From Bodo saltans (lineage: Eukaryota; Euglenozoa; Kinetoplastea; Eubodonida; Bodonidae), in assembly GCA_001460835.1 (NCBI GenBank), contig CYKH01000868.1, forward strand, positions 2,926-53,113: a stretch of DNA of 50,188 nt. Reading direction: 5' to 3'. The notes under the pieces were generated by a model. That model was not told the DNA's origin. It made no database searches and saw nothing but the letters and a program-made list of their open reading frames with translations. The first letter of the stretch is position 1. Each line of letters starts with the position of its first letter. Positions 8,989-18,281 of the stretch are shown one piece after another. Position numbers and translations under genes: made by a program.

Positions 8989-10197
8989 ATGGGTTGCTCA
9001 GGAAGCACAGAGAAGAAGCCCGCGGTGGCACCGGCTGCACAAGCTCCCACCGCTGCTGAGCAAACAAAAACTCCTGCTGCACAAGCAACTGCGGCTAAGA
9101 CCGGTGCACCAGCTCCAGCTGCCGCTGCGCAGGCACCGGTTCCAGCTGCGAATGCGCAGGCAGCTACACAGCCAGCCCCAGTTCAACCTGCTGTGGAGCC
9201 AACACCTGCCGCTGCTGCTGCGAAGCCGGTGGAGGCGCCAGCTAAGCAAGAGGCCACCCCCGCCGCTGCTGCTGCGAAGCCGGTGGAGGCGCCAGCGAAG
9301 CAAGAGGCCGCCCCCGCCGCTGCTCCCGTTGCCGTGAACAAGCAGGCATCGGACGTAGAACCAGCCACTGCGCCAGTGAAAGTCGTTGAAGCTCCCGCTG
9401 CGAAGCCCGCCGAATCGCCCAAGACTGGCTCTGTGGTTCCGAAGGAGGCCGAGGTGAAGCCTGTAGAGCCTGCTGCTGTTGCGCAGGTTAAGCCTGTCGC
9501 CGAAGCGACCGCTCCCCACGTCGTTGCGGAGAAGCCGGCTAACCCCTCCAAGGAAGCAACCCCTGTTGCCGAGGTTCCTGAAGCGGCTGTTGAGGAAACC
9601 GCTGCTCCACCCACCAACCAGCCCAAGAAAGGCGGCAACAAGGGCGGCAAGCAGAACAACAACGCTGCTCCCTCCAATGGTGAGAAGAAGATCGATGCCG
9701 GCTCCAAGAAGAAAGACACAAAGAAGCAGGTGGATGCTCCCGCAGCCGCTGTAAAGGATGCCCTTGCTAGCAAGAGCAAACATAAGAAAGACCACGCCGC
9801 CAAGAAAGGCGAAAATAACACTAACACCAAGAAGGACGCATCCGTGCTGAAGAAGCCCGTCGCCTCTGAAGCCGTTACGACGACGATGCCAACGTACGAG
9901 GCAATGCTAGAGCAAATCTCTCAAGAGGATGGAGGGAGAAAGAAGGTGGCCTTTGACTCGGAGACGATGCGCAAGTCGGCGCCGAAGACCATTGATTTGA
10001 CCCACATGTCGAAGAAGCAGAAGGAGGCACTGAAGCACAATCATGTGAGCACTGGTCGAAAAGGGCCAGTGTCGTCAAAGCGTGAGCGAGGTAGCAAGTC
10101 TCATATGCAATCAGACAAATATTTGGCCATGGCTGCTGCTTTTGAGCGGCTGCTCACGAATGCGGAGACCATCAATGCTCAGCTCGATAGCCGTTAA
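8989..10197 (+). CDS. Predicted dually acylated Ala/Pro-rich protein, MGC family member 2
   Basis: A 402-residue protein beginning MGCSGSTEKK, a myristoylation and palmitoylation signal. Residues 10-200 are Ala/Pro/Val/Lys-rich and include two nearly identical 21-residue units at about 76-117 (AKPVEAPAKQEA core, DNA period 63 bp). A Lys/Asn-rich segment follows (KKGGNKGGKQNNN). The C-terminal 87 residues are the same conserved module as in the upstream gene: FDSETMRKSAPK, KKQKEALKHNHVSTGRKGP, AFERLLTNAETINAQLDSR. The pair is a tandem duplication that diverged in the linker but kept both the lipid signal and the C-terminal module. The linker may act as a spacer from the membrane. Confidence 0.8.
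   Translation: MGCSGSTEKKPAVAPAAQAPTAAEQTKTPAAQATAAKTGAPAPAAAAQAPVPAANAQAATQPAPVQPAVEPTPAAAAAKPVEAPAKQEATPAAAAAKPVEAPAKQEAAPAAAPVAVNKQASDVEPATAPVKVVEAPAAKPAESPKTGSVVPKEAEVKPVEPAAVAQVKPVAEATAPHVVAEKPANPSKEATPVAEVPEAAVEETAAPPTNQPKKGGNKGGKQNNNAAPSNGEKKIDAGSKKKDTKKQVDAPAAAVKDALASKSKHKKDHAAKKGENNTNTKKDASVLKKPVASEAVTTTMPTYEAMLEQISQEDGGRKKVAFDSETMRKSAPKTIDLTHMSKKQKEALKHNHVSTGRKGPVSSKRERGSKSHMQSDKYLAMAAAFERLLTNAETINAQLDSR
9205..9330 (+). repeat. Two 63-bp tandem coding repeats
   Basis: Two adjacent near-identical 63-bp units encode Ala-run plus KPVEAPAKQEA. They lie in frame inside the Ala/Pro-rich linker and look like natural low-complexity expansion; no A-run junction is present. Confidence 0.7.
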
Positions 10198-10883
10198 TAT
10201 GTGGCGTTTCTTACCTTTTTGTACTGTGCCCTTCTAAGTTGTGCGCGTCGCGCATGTTCTTTCCTTTCATTGGGAGGAGCGATGCGCGTTACCATCATCT
10301 TGGAGAGCCGCTGCCTGTACTACACGTTGTTGCTGATGTTGTGGCCCCCCAACTACTGCTATTCTGCCCTTACTCTCGCCACTCTCAATTTTGCTCCCCC
10401 ACTCTTGACTTCCTGGTTTTAAAACGTGTGCGCACGGTGCGTGGTGCGCACTCCCCTTCATTCATCACAAACAAGAAGACACAATGAAGTCGAGCAGGCC
10501 CTCTATTTTTTTTTCCATTTATTTTTAGACCCAAAAGGAGCAACTGATGAATGATGAGCCAACAAACCCACACACAAAGCGATGAATACGTGGTGACGTT
10601 GTTAGCGATTACGTGGTGATGGGATTGCTGTGGGATGCAAAGGAGAGGTATTTGCGTTTTCCAAAGAAGAAAAGTCCGCTGAATACGCTTGAGATTTGAG
10701 TCGCCACCGAAATGCGAGTGAAGGAAATACTACAACATTACAGAAGACCAAACAATAAAGTTGCAAACCCACGTTGAAGGACATACGTCTGATTGATACT
10801 GCTTCATCCCCAATCCTATTGATCTTCTACTTCTGGCATCGACACACAAACAAACAGAAAAGAAGCTGTGAAGGATTTCACCG
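10198..10883. other. Intergenic stretch with no supported gene
   Basis: It is UTR-like sequence with a T-rich run near 10505-10530. No conserved protein or RNA is recognised in it. Confidence 0.6.
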
Positions 10884-11849
10884 ATGAGAGGGCGCAGCCA
10901 GCTAGCGTTGAGGTGTGTGTGCTCAGCAATACACTGGAGCAGAGTGCATTGCTCCTCCTCCATTTCTACCACGCTGGAGGTTGACGAGGGAAGGCCGTTT
11001 CGTGATAACAGCAGCAACAGTGAAGCAGAATCACTTCCCCCCGTCCCTCCACATTCGTTCGAGGTGATGTACGAGCCAGGAACGCGTCGGTTTACGCTTA
11101 TCGGTACCAGCCCCGTGACCAGTGATTCAGTTGTGGTGCATTGCGATGTGAACCAACGTGCGATGCCCCGGCTAACATGGGACAGTACGTACGGGAAGCC
11201 CTCGCCGCAACCTCGCAGCAGTGTGCGGCGGCAACGAGGGATGGTGCGCAGGTCGATCAGCAAGCACCTTGCGCTCCCAACACACTCCCCAGATGAGCTA
11301 CCGATTCAGTTTCGTGCGTTTGTTGGTTCCGCCCACCGCCCAATGTGCATGGAGTTACGATTGATGTCGTTGGACGGATTGTTGGGCATCGACGGTGTTG
11401 TCATGCACCCCGGCGGCGTCGTTCGGAGTTCTATTGTTGACATGCCGCTGAGCAAACTTGGTAGCTTGTACCAAGGGCCTCACTTGACCCAAGTACACTT
11501 GGCGGCGACCATGACATCCACTCACCGTCAAAGCATCAATCCTTTGGTGCCGTACCGCCAGGCGCTGCTCCAATATGCAGATCGATTTGTGAATCCAAAG
11601 GTGTGCCCATTTTCCCGATTCAACCATCATCCCGTGCACACCGCGCCCGGTCGCGTGACGGACGCATTGGCGGCGTTCGCAAAAGACGTCGGTGTGGATG
11701 ACGAGCTGGCTTTGTTTGTGCACCAGTACGCGTTGTATGTGCAGAATGAGGAGGACGACGCCTGGTTACCCAGGGTCGACGCTGCGCTGGGTGGGTTGCT
11801 TCCTGCGTCACGGGAATTGCAGCGGCATGGGCGTCGTTTGACTCGTTGA
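10884..11849 (+). CDS. p32/MAM33-family mitochondrial matrix protein
   Basis: A 321-residue protein. The N-terminus is rich in Arg, Ser and Cys and poor in acids, as expected for a mitochondrial import signal. The family (human C1QBP/p32, yeast Mam33, trypanosome p22) forms trimeric doughnut-shaped acidic proteins of the matrix linked to mitochondrial gene expression. Matching parts are the strand SFEVMYEPGTRRFTLIG, the FRAFVGSAHRPMCMELRL strand, the YQGPHL motif, and above all the C-terminal helix pair LAAFAKDVGVDDELALFVHQ followed by EEDDAWLPRVDAAL. A basic insertion near residues 105-130 and a region rich in charged residues are unlike short family members. The assignment rests mainly on the C-terminal helices. 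Confidence 0.7.
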   Translation: MRGRSQLALRCVCSAIHWSRVHCSSSISTTLEVDEGRPFRDNSSNSEAESLPPVPPHSFEVMYEPGTRRFTLIGTSPVTSDSVVVHCDVNQRAMPRLTWDSTYGKPSPQPRSSVRRQRGMVRRSISKHLALPTHSPDELPIQFRAFVGSAHRPMCMELRLMSLDGLLGIDGVVMHPGGVVRSSIVDMPLSKLGSLYQGPHLTQVHLAATMTSTHRQSINPLVPYRQALLQYADRFVNPKVCPFSRFNHHPVHTAPGRVTDALAAFAKDVGVDDELALFVHQYALYVQNEEDDAWLPRVDAALGGLLPASRELQRHGRRLTR

Positions 11850-11960
11850 GTGAAAGGTGCGGTTGTTGAACAGGTTGTGTTTCGTTGCTTCCAAAACACT
11901 GCATCATCATGCATACTAGCATACAATGAGTGACAATATGAACTCAAACTCAGCCATTTT

Positions 11961-11989
11961 CCTCACCTTTTTTTTTTGTGTGTGTGAAG
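11961..11989 (+). promoter_or_regulatory. Putative trans-splice acceptor
   Basis: A C/T-rich run with ten or more T residues leads to an AG at 11988-11989, 28 bases before the ATG at 12017. Confidence 0.5.
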
Positions 11990-12016
11990 AGTTGCGTTGC
12001 AATATTACGGAGAGAG

Positions 12017-12793
12017 ATGGGGAATAAATGCACGACGTGCTTCAAAAAGAAGAAAGAGCCACGAAGGAGGCGTTCGCGCTCGGCATCATCAGACAATGCG
12101 AGCGAGTCCGGGGAAAGCAGCGGTGAGAGCGGCGGGAAGGATGACGACATCACATTGCACCATGAAGAGGAGTTTCACGACGAGGAATATTCTGAAGGTG
12201 GGAATAGAATTGCCAGACCTTCACCTTTCGCTGATGCAGCCTTGGCCAACCGGATCAAGCGCCGCGAGAAGCTTGAGAAGCGGATGGAGAAGTATCAGCA
12301 GCTTCAATATGAAGTCTCGATGAAGTTTAATCAATCGACCCACGTCCGTTTCGTGGTGGATTCCAACGACGCGGATCGAGGAGGGCCCCTAGAAGATGAC
12401 GTAGAGCGATCAAGGCAATCTCCAGGCCCTGCCAACAATGACGATCAAAAGTTTAATGTAAGTGGATGCGGTCAAGAACATTGTGAAGTTGACGACAATC
12501 ATAATGGCGGCCACGATGATAGCATCCAGGACGAAAACGCTGCAGGAAATGACGACGAGGATATCAAGCATCTGTTTTGCGTCCCTACCTTGCTCGGGTC
12601 TGGAGACGAGGATCACCCTCACAGCGTGCGCGAAGATAGTGGGAGCACCGATGGCCCTCCAATGACCAGCAACGCTAGCACTCCTACCAGCCGAGGCGCT
12701 CGCCTGGTGTACTTGCCCTTGGGAATCAGTGACGGGACAATCCAAGATAACAAAGCCAGACGGCACAAGAAAAAGGAGGTCCTGATGGACTAA
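12017..12793 (+). CDS. Predicted acylated acidic protein (MGNKC start), unrecognised
   Basis: A 258-residue protein from the ATG at 12017, chosen because it begins MGNKCTTCFKKKK: Gly2 for myristoylation, Cys5 and Cys8 for palmitoylation, then a polybasic run that favours acidic lipids. An earlier in-frame ATG at 11978 would bury this signal. A helical segment at about residues 80-110 (RIKRREKLEKRMEKYQQLQY) is followed by STHVRFV, which faintly recalls the VAFD/VIFD motif of the two MGC proteins upstream. The rest is acidic, His/Asn/Asp-rich and probably disordered. Confidence 0.65.
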   Translation: MGNKCTTCFKKKKEPRRRRSRSASSDNASESGESSGESGGKDDDITLHHEEEFHDEEYSEGGNRIARPSPFADAALANRIKRREKLEKRMEKYQQLQYEVSMKFNQSTHVRFVVDSNDADRGGPLEDDVERSRQSPGPANNDDQKFNVSGCGQEHCEVDDNHNGGHDDSIQDENAAGNDDEDIKHLFCVPTLLGSGDEDHPHSVREDSGSTDGPPMTSNASTPTSRGARLVYLPLGISDGTIQDNKARRHKKKEVLMD

Positions 12794-13808
12794 GAAGAAG
12801 AGCGGGTGTTTACTGATGGTTGTTGCAGGACCATAGGAATATTATTCCATTGTTTGTTTTTTGATGCAAAACTTTTTTTAAAGATATTTTATTTGACGAT
12901 GCTTTGCCAAAGGCGGCTTGTTGTTTCAATTTGAAAGCTCGAAAACAAAAGTTGGTCGGTGTCTTTTTTCCACCACAGGTTTTGCTCCAACCCCCACACA
13001 GCTGTTCTCTGCAAAGCGGACCTTCTCCCACATCTCTTTCCCTGTCGCTTTACCATATGTTCCATGCAGTCTGAGAATTAAAGAAAACGTATCCCTCCCT
13101 TCTCACCTCTTGGTCCTTCTTTAAATGCCTTTTTGTTTGTTATGAATCAAGGCGATCTTTTCTATTCGTTTGCTCCATTTTTTTTTTTTTTTCAGAATCT
13201 TTGATGTCTCCACTTTCTTTTAAAGAACAGCTCACTCCAAAATCCAACCAAAGCGAAATACCACTGATATTGCTTAAATCCAAACAAACGAAACTCAAAC
13301 AAGATCACTTAACGCTACGCATAAACAACAGCAACAAGACTAAAGAGCTTTTTTTTTTTAAACTGTGAATGTGAAGCCATAAAAAAACCTCCCTTTCATT
13401 CCACATCCACAAACCACTACTGCCCACATTTCTCTCGCCCTCCCACAAAACAGTGATCGTTGCACGTGATCGTTACTCTTGCCATTCTCCCGATCCCTTC
13501 GTTCTTTCACGCGTTGATACCTCCCTTTGCACTCCATCCCTCCGCACACGCCACACATGTTTAGCAAACGCCTCTCCTTGTTTAACTGGTGCCGATGTAT
13601 GGCCCACGGATCCTATGAGGTACGCAATTTTATTTCGATGCTAAACATGTTCGCTCTTGTGTTAAACTGTTTCTCCAAATGAACACAACCTGGCTCCTCG
13701 CTATCCTTGTCAATATTATACATCTTACCTTACATCAATCTATCTTCTTGGATGATCTCATTTTCTCACAGACCAGACGCGTGTCACATCCAAAAAAGAA
13801 GTCTCATA
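12794..13808. other. Gene-free kilobase with pyrimidine tracts
   Basis: It is A+T-rich sequence with several T runs. One is 15 T at 13178-13192 followed by cAG; another lies near 13350. No protein or RNA gene is recognised. A long 5' UTR for the downstream SNARE gene, or an unrecognised non-coding transcript, is possible. Confidence 0.55.
13178..13195 (+). promoter_or_regulatory. Strong pyrimidine tract with AG
   Basis: Fifteen T residues followed by CAG at 13193-13195 make an excellent acceptor-like site. It lies 614 bases before the SNARE start codon, so it may mark a long 5' UTR or a transcript not otherwise seen. Confidence 0.4.
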
Positions 13809-14621
13809 ATGGACCTGCATGCGATTCCCGCTACGTCATCTCCGCAAGGCAGCAGTACAAGCGGGCGAGGAGGTGATCCATTCGATGAATCTTTGTCCGA
13901 GCTTCGACAGATTATTTCATCTTCGAGGTCGATTGTATCGAATGCGACAACGCGTGGCGTCGTCACAAGGGAGCTTGTAGACGCATTGAGCTCCAACGTC
14001 GAAGAGGGAGATTCGATGCTGCGATCACTGCAGCAGGTGCTTCAGTCGATTAGAGAGGGGCGACTTCGTGGGTCCATTGAATCATCGGCGCCCCTTCCAA
14101 ACGGAGCCACGTGGCTTCAGCGCGAAGCCGCGGTGGTGAACGCGGCCAACGAGCTCTACGACGTCTCACACGCCGCCAAGAAGCTGATTGACGTGTTTGA
14201 AAAGCACCACCCCCGCAAAGGACCGAACAAGCTGAATGGTAGTGGTGGTGGTGCTGGAGGCGATCATAATGGTGGTTCAACACAGGAGCAGGATGATTCC
14301 ACCTCATCTCACGGTGATTACCTTCAAGCACATCGTGAAGAGCAGGACCTGATGATGGAGGCACAAGATGAATCGCTCTCTAGGATACAGCACGGCCTGC
14401 TGAATTTGAAACACAACGCCACCGAAATTCACAACGAGATGAATCGTCAGGAGGAGATGCTAACTGAAGTCCAAGGACGTGTCGATATGCTCAAGGAGAA
14501 AATGGCTGCGGCGAATAAAAAAGTCGACCACCTCCTGGAGAACATGTCGGATTGCAGGAAGATCTGCATTATCGTTGTGCTCTGCTTTGTGCTTGGATTC
14601 TTGACATTTGCTGTGCTGTGA
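13809..14621 (+). CDS. Syntaxin-6-type Qc-SNARE
   Basis: A 270-residue tail-anchored protein from the ATG at 13809. The N-terminal half starts with a DPFDESLSEL motif like the DPF start of syntaxin 6 and is helical to about residue 135, as in its three-helix domain. A Gly/Asn/Ser linker follows. The SNARE motif spans about 176-236 (QDESLSRIQHGLLNLKHNA), with the zero-layer Gln in NRQEEML. A transmembrane helix at 252-270 (IIVVLCFVLGFLTFAVL) ends the protein. Syntaxin-6 relatives act in trans-Golgi and endosome fusion. Frame continues upstream to 13707 but that part is hydrophobic and lacks family similarity. Confidence 0.85.
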   Translation: MDLHAIPATSSPQGSSTSGRGGDPFDESLSELRQIISSSRSIVSNATTRGVVTRELVDALSSNVEEGDSMLRSLQQVLQSIREGRLRGSIESSAPLPNGATWLQREAAVVNAANELYDVSHAAKKLIDVFEKHHPRKGPNKLNGSGGGAGGDHNGGSTQEQDDSTSSHGDYLQAHREEQDLMMEAQDESLSRIQHGLLNLKHNATEIHNEMNRQEEMLTEVQGRVDMLKEKMAAANKKVDHLLENMSDCRKICIIVVLCFVLGFLTFAVL

Positions 14622-14863
14622 GGAAATAGCAAACAGTCGTTTGATTTACGTTTTGAGCGGTGAGGCTCAGTTCAGATTTTCGTTGCTTTTTGTGCCCTTC
14701 AACCCACTGAAAATATGTTTGAGCATAAGTCACCACTGAAACCTTCGGTGAAAGTCTCCTTTTTTTGTGGCCTGATCACCTTTTCAAGAAAAAAAGAAGA
14801 ACATTTTCACACGATACACCACCACCCAAATAAACCAACGAGTCCTCTCTCACCCACAGCAAT

Positions 14864-15625
14864 ATGGCCAATGTCTTGCAAATGGTGACTCGAAAAGTAG
14901 GCCTATCTCGTGAGGGGGAGCACCACCTTGTCATCACCGTTGAAGACGAGAAACGCCGCGACTTTATGAAGCACATCCATGTAGCGGCCCAGGCTGTGCA
15001 AAGTGCGACGACACGAGTGCAACTTGCCGTGGCGGAGATTGGAGGTGCCCTTGACGCACTTCAGTCTGCCTTTGTGGAACTCGACCGAGTGAGCAAGATG
15101 ACGGTACACGAGAAGTCAGACGCTGAGATTGCAGTGGAGGCAGCGGAGGGGCAGTGCACGACGTTGGAGTCAGCATGCACAGCGTTACGTCTTCAACTGA
15201 GTGAGTTGCATTCATCCGAACAAGACAACGCCGATAAGTATCTACAAGGGGAAGTCCATGAGCCCCTGCAACGTCTGTGTCAGTACCATCGAGAAGTCGA
15301 GGCGCTGCGGCACGCAAGCCATCGCAGTGCGAAGGTTCTCGAGGCGGCCAAGGCAGAAGTTGCGTCGAAAGAAAAGGAATACCAAGGAAAGGGCAGGCCG
15401 ATCACAGAGAGCAAACTGTACCCTCAACTTGCACAAAGTTTGGTGGACGCGACATCGTCTCATGATGCTGCCGCCTTGGCATTCCAAGAGTCGTGTGATC
15501 ACCTGATGAGAGACTCCCTCCTTGTGGCAGCTCAGTGCTTCCAGGCAGCCATCTACAGAATAGGATCGTGGTCCGAGGGGCTCACTGATCGCCTCGGTGG
15601 TGTTGTGAGCCTATGCAATCGCTAG
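14864..15625 (+). CDS. BAR-domain-like protein 1
   Basis: A 253-residue, almost entirely helical protein. It has the length and heptad pattern of a BAR domain, the curved dimer that senses or bends membranes. The strongest family-like part is YHREVEALRHA followed by KEKEYQGKGRPITESKLYP, matching the amphiphysin-type helix 2-3 region where parasite BAR proteins carry K(E)xxYxxxGxPxTxSKxY. The next gene has the same signature. The N-terminus (VTRKVGLSREGEHHLV) could form an amphipathic N-BAR helix. The ATG follows a CAG acceptor candidate (14857-14859) by four bases. Confidence 0.7.
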   Translation: MANVLQMVTRKVGLSREGEHHLVITVEDEKRRDFMKHIHVAAQAVQSATTRVQLAVAEIGGALDALQSAFVELDRVSKMTVHEKSDAEIAVEAAEGQCTTLESACTALRLQLSELHSSEQDNADKYLQGEVHEPLQRLCQYHREVEALRHASHRSAKVLEAAKAEVASKEKEYQGKGRPITESKLYPQLAQSLVDATSSHDAAALAFQESCDHLMRDSLLVAAQCFQAAIYRIGSWSEGLTDRLGGVVSLCNR

Positions 15626-15841
15626 CTGCCCAGACAAACACAACATGAACTTGAATGCGACTACTTTGTTGCTGTTGTCTGAAAATCACACTCAACATTT
15701 TTTATCTAAATGAAGCTGATGAGGTACGTGAAAGGATAACTGAAACTCACATTCTTTTTTTTAAACCAAACGATTAGCTTTTTCCTCACAGTCACAACTA
15801 TTGCACGACAACAAAATACATACGTTGAGCGCAAAGACAAC

Positions 15842-16954
15842 ATGACAATGGAAGCCGTGCAGAACAAAATCATTCTCATGTACCGCGGCAAGCACAGCTC
15901 TGCCTCCGCCGAGTACAATCAGCGACGTGCGAAGCTGAAGAACATCCAGTGCGCCATGGCATCTTTCGAGCTTTCGTCTAAAGCATGGAATCACGCCACG
16001 CTTGAGATGGGTCGAAATTTTGACCTCCTTTGCGATGCCATCCGCGCTCTCCACAGCACCAACGACCTCAGCAGCTCCCAGCAGCTCACCTCGGGAGACA
16101 CCGCGGAAAGCTACGCGATTCCTGCAGCTCGCTCCCCGACGGAGTATGACGACACACACGGGGCGGAGTTGTGTGAGTTGGTGGCGGACCTTAAGCGGGA
16201 CGCTGCGATTGCGTTTAACACGTACACCACCTCGATGCAGCAAGGGGTCACCTCACCCCTGTTTCAGCTCATTCACGACTTCAAGCAAGTGGAAGCCCTT
16301 CGCCATCATCGCGACACCGCCCAGGAGCAATTTGACGTGGACGACAGCTCCATCGAGCGGAAGGAAGAAGACTACAAGAAACGCGGCAAGCCTCTCACGG
16401 ACTCAAAGAAGTATGCAGACATGGTGCTGCACAAGAACGTGTCGCAGGACGCATTGGGTCGAGCGGATGCTGAGTTTGGCGCCGCGTACTTGCAGTTGGT
16501 TGACAAAACATTTCACGAAACACGCTTTGGGGTGACCAAGGCGGCCGCGGAGTGTGGAGTCGCGTTGTATGGCGTATTGAGGGACCGCCTCGCAGAAATT
16601 GCAGCAGCAGCTGCGAAGGCGCAAGGCAACCCAATTATCAACGCCGCGACAGCAGCAATGGCTAAGGGGTTCGAGAAGGGCCGCGAGGTGTTGGAATCTG
16701 CGAAAGCGACGGGACAGCGCGTGCAAGAAGAAGCCAGTGTGCGTGCTTCTGCTGCTGCTGCCCACGTTGCTGCCGCGACTGCCAGCATCAGGAGTGGCGG
16801 TTACGGAAGTCCTTCATCGAGCAACGAGGGTAGTTCCCCCACAGCCCCTGTCCAAGACGATGACAGCACACCTCCACCGTTGCCCTCCAACGCAACAAAG
16901 GAGAACCCGTACAAATACGAGGACAACCCGTTCATGGAAGGATCCAGCGCTTGA
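15842..16954 (+). CDS. BAR-domain-like protein 2 with C-terminal NPF motif
   Basis: A 370-residue protein paralogous to the upstream gene. The BAR-like part covers about residues 1-255, with FKQVEALRHHRDTA and then RKEEDYKKRGKPLTDSKKY at the same spacing. The C-terminus is Ala/Ser-rich and then disordered, ending in NPYKYEDNPFMEG. NPF is the known ligand of EH domains in endocytic adaptors, so the tail may link the membrane-bending domain to the endocytic machinery. The tandem pair implies local duplication followed by gain of a tail in this copy or its loss in the first. Confidence 0.72.
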   Translation: MTMEAVQNKIILMYRGKHSSASAEYNQRRAKLKNIQCAMASFELSSKAWNHATLEMGRNFDLLCDAIRALHSTNDLSSSQQLTSGDTAESYAIPAARSPTEYDDTHGAELCELVADLKRDAAIAFNTYTTSMQQGVTSPLFQLIHDFKQVEALRHHRDTAQEQFDVDDSSIERKEEDYKKRGKPLTDSKKYADMVLHKNVSQDALGRADAEFGAAYLQLVDKTFHETRFGVTKAAAECGVALYGVLRDRLAEIAAAAAKAQGNPIINAATAAMAKGFEKGREVLESAKATGQRVQEEASVRASAAAAHVAAATASIRSGGYGSPSSSNEGSSPTAPVQDDDSTPPPLPSNATKENPYKYEDNPFMEGSSA

Positions 16955-17535
16955 AAGAAGATGCAGCCAGGTATGAATGATGGCGACGTCTTCACGAGGT
17001 CGAAAGGGAGGGAAATATTTGCGGCTAAATTTGAACGTGCGTCCTCAGAAAAAAAGCAAAGGTAGGCGAGTTTTTCATCATCATGTCCGCGGTTATCAGA
17101 AATCGCAAAATTCGTCAAAAGAAATGAAAGGATCCCCACAACAGTTCTGCACATGAATGATGACGTTTTTCGAACAAAAAACAGCCCCTCAACAAAAAAC
17201 AACAACACACAACACAACACAAAACAAACAAGAAAGAACATCTCGATAAAAATAACAAAGGGAGTGAGCGAGAGAGAGCAAACTCAAACCGTCACAATTG
17301 AAAACACATTTTGTTCACCCTCCTCCTCCTTCCTTCTGCAACGTCCCTCAGTGTCGAGGTAACCAAGTTGGCAATCCGTTTTGTCTTGTTTGCCAAGTAG
17401 GTGCTTTGACCGCATTTCATCTCTCACGGATCTCGTGCACTGTTGAAAATACGCTTTCCTTTGCTCTTTGGATCACTCGGCAGCAATGGAAGCGGTGCAA
17501 CGTTAATGGTCCGTGAGAGCGGATGTGTGTGTGTG
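16955..17535. other. Intergenic stretch running into an assembly gap
   Basis: It is A/C-rich low-complexity sequence at 17165-17240 followed by pyrimidine-rich sequence and a short TG microsatellite (about 17523-17535) directly at the gap edge. The 5' end of the gene that ends at 18048 must lie in or before the gap. Confidence 0.55.
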
Positions 17536-17835
17536 NNNNNNNNNNNNNNNNNNNNNNNNNNNNNNNNNNNNNNNNNNNNNNNNNNNNNNNNNNNNNNNNN
17601 NNNNNNNNNNNNNNNNNNNNNNNNNNNNNNNNNNNNNNNNNNNNNNNNNNNNNNNNNNNNNNNNNNNNNNNNNNNNNNNNNNNNNNNNNNNNNNNNNNNN
17701 NNNNNNNNNNNNNNNNNNNNNNNNNNNNNNNNNNNNNNNNNNNNNNNNNNNNNNNNNNNNNNNNNNNNNNNNNNNNNNNNNNNNNNNNNNNNNNNNNNNN
17801 NNNNNNNNNNNNNNNNNNNNNNNNNNNNNNNNNNN
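17536..17835. other. Assembly gap of exactly 300 N
   Basis: Exactly 300 unknown bases, the same length as the gap at 37102-37401. A fixed length suggests a placeholder rather than a measured size. A TG repeat at the left edge probably stopped the assembly. Confidence 0.95.
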
Positions 17836-18048
17836 AGCCTTGGTGGTAAGACGCTTGGCATCGAGGCCGCCAAGGAAATTGTCGATGTGTTCATCAAATG
17901 TGAATTTGAAGGAGAACGTCACATCCCTCGTCTGAAGAAACTTGAGCGTATCGAGGAGGCATCTTCAGATAATAGTGATGCCGTTGTTGCCCATCGCGGT
18001 TCTGTAGGTGGGTTGGGCGCTGCCTCACCGTTCAAGCTCCCTCAGTAG
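17836..18048 (+). CDS. 3' end of an unrecognised gene (5' part in the gap)
   Basis: The last 70 or so residues of a protein are open from the gap to the TAG at 18046-18048. The segment SLGGKTLGIEAAKEIVDVFI is followed by a charged helix (RHIPRLKKLERIEEA) and a Ser/Gly tail. Codon content looks normal for the neighbours. No family can be named from so short a piece. Confidence 0.5.
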   Translation, partial: SLGGKTLGIEAAKEIVDVFIKCEFEGERHIPRLKKLERIEEASSDNSDAVVAHRGSVGGLGAASPFKLPQ

Positions 18049-18281
18049 CTGACGTCTGGCATTGTTCCTGTAAGAATCTATGCCCTTGTCTTTTTATCGC
18101 GTACTTCCAACTTTTTACCATCGGTTAACCGCGTTGCAGAGTTTTTTTTGTTTATGATGCTGGATTTTTTTGTTTGTCGTTTTCACAGTTAGAAAATAAT
18201 CATACTGTCCATTCGCTGTGCCCAGCTCAGCAGCTGCAACAATTACCCTCACATCGTTGTGCCCAGCAGAATTAGCTTCAC

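Noticed and set aside
8998-9830. Long antisense open frames (up to 265 codons)
   Set aside because: They mirror the Ala/Pro/Lys-rich coding strand, whose codon bias removes antisense stops; composition is low-complexity Gly/Leu/Arg or Ala/Ser.
10730-11263. A 177-codon antisense frame across the p32-like gene start
   Set aside because: The + strand gene has family matches and the expected direction; the antisense frame has none.
17463-17486. A TGGATCACTCGG string resembling the start of animal 5.8S rRNA
   Set aside because: Only 12 bases match; the rest of the 5.8S sequence and flanking rRNA are absent, so it is a coincidence.
17424-18048. Open frames that read through the N gap
   Set aside because: They are open only because the gap bases are unknown; just the 3' part after the gap is annotated.
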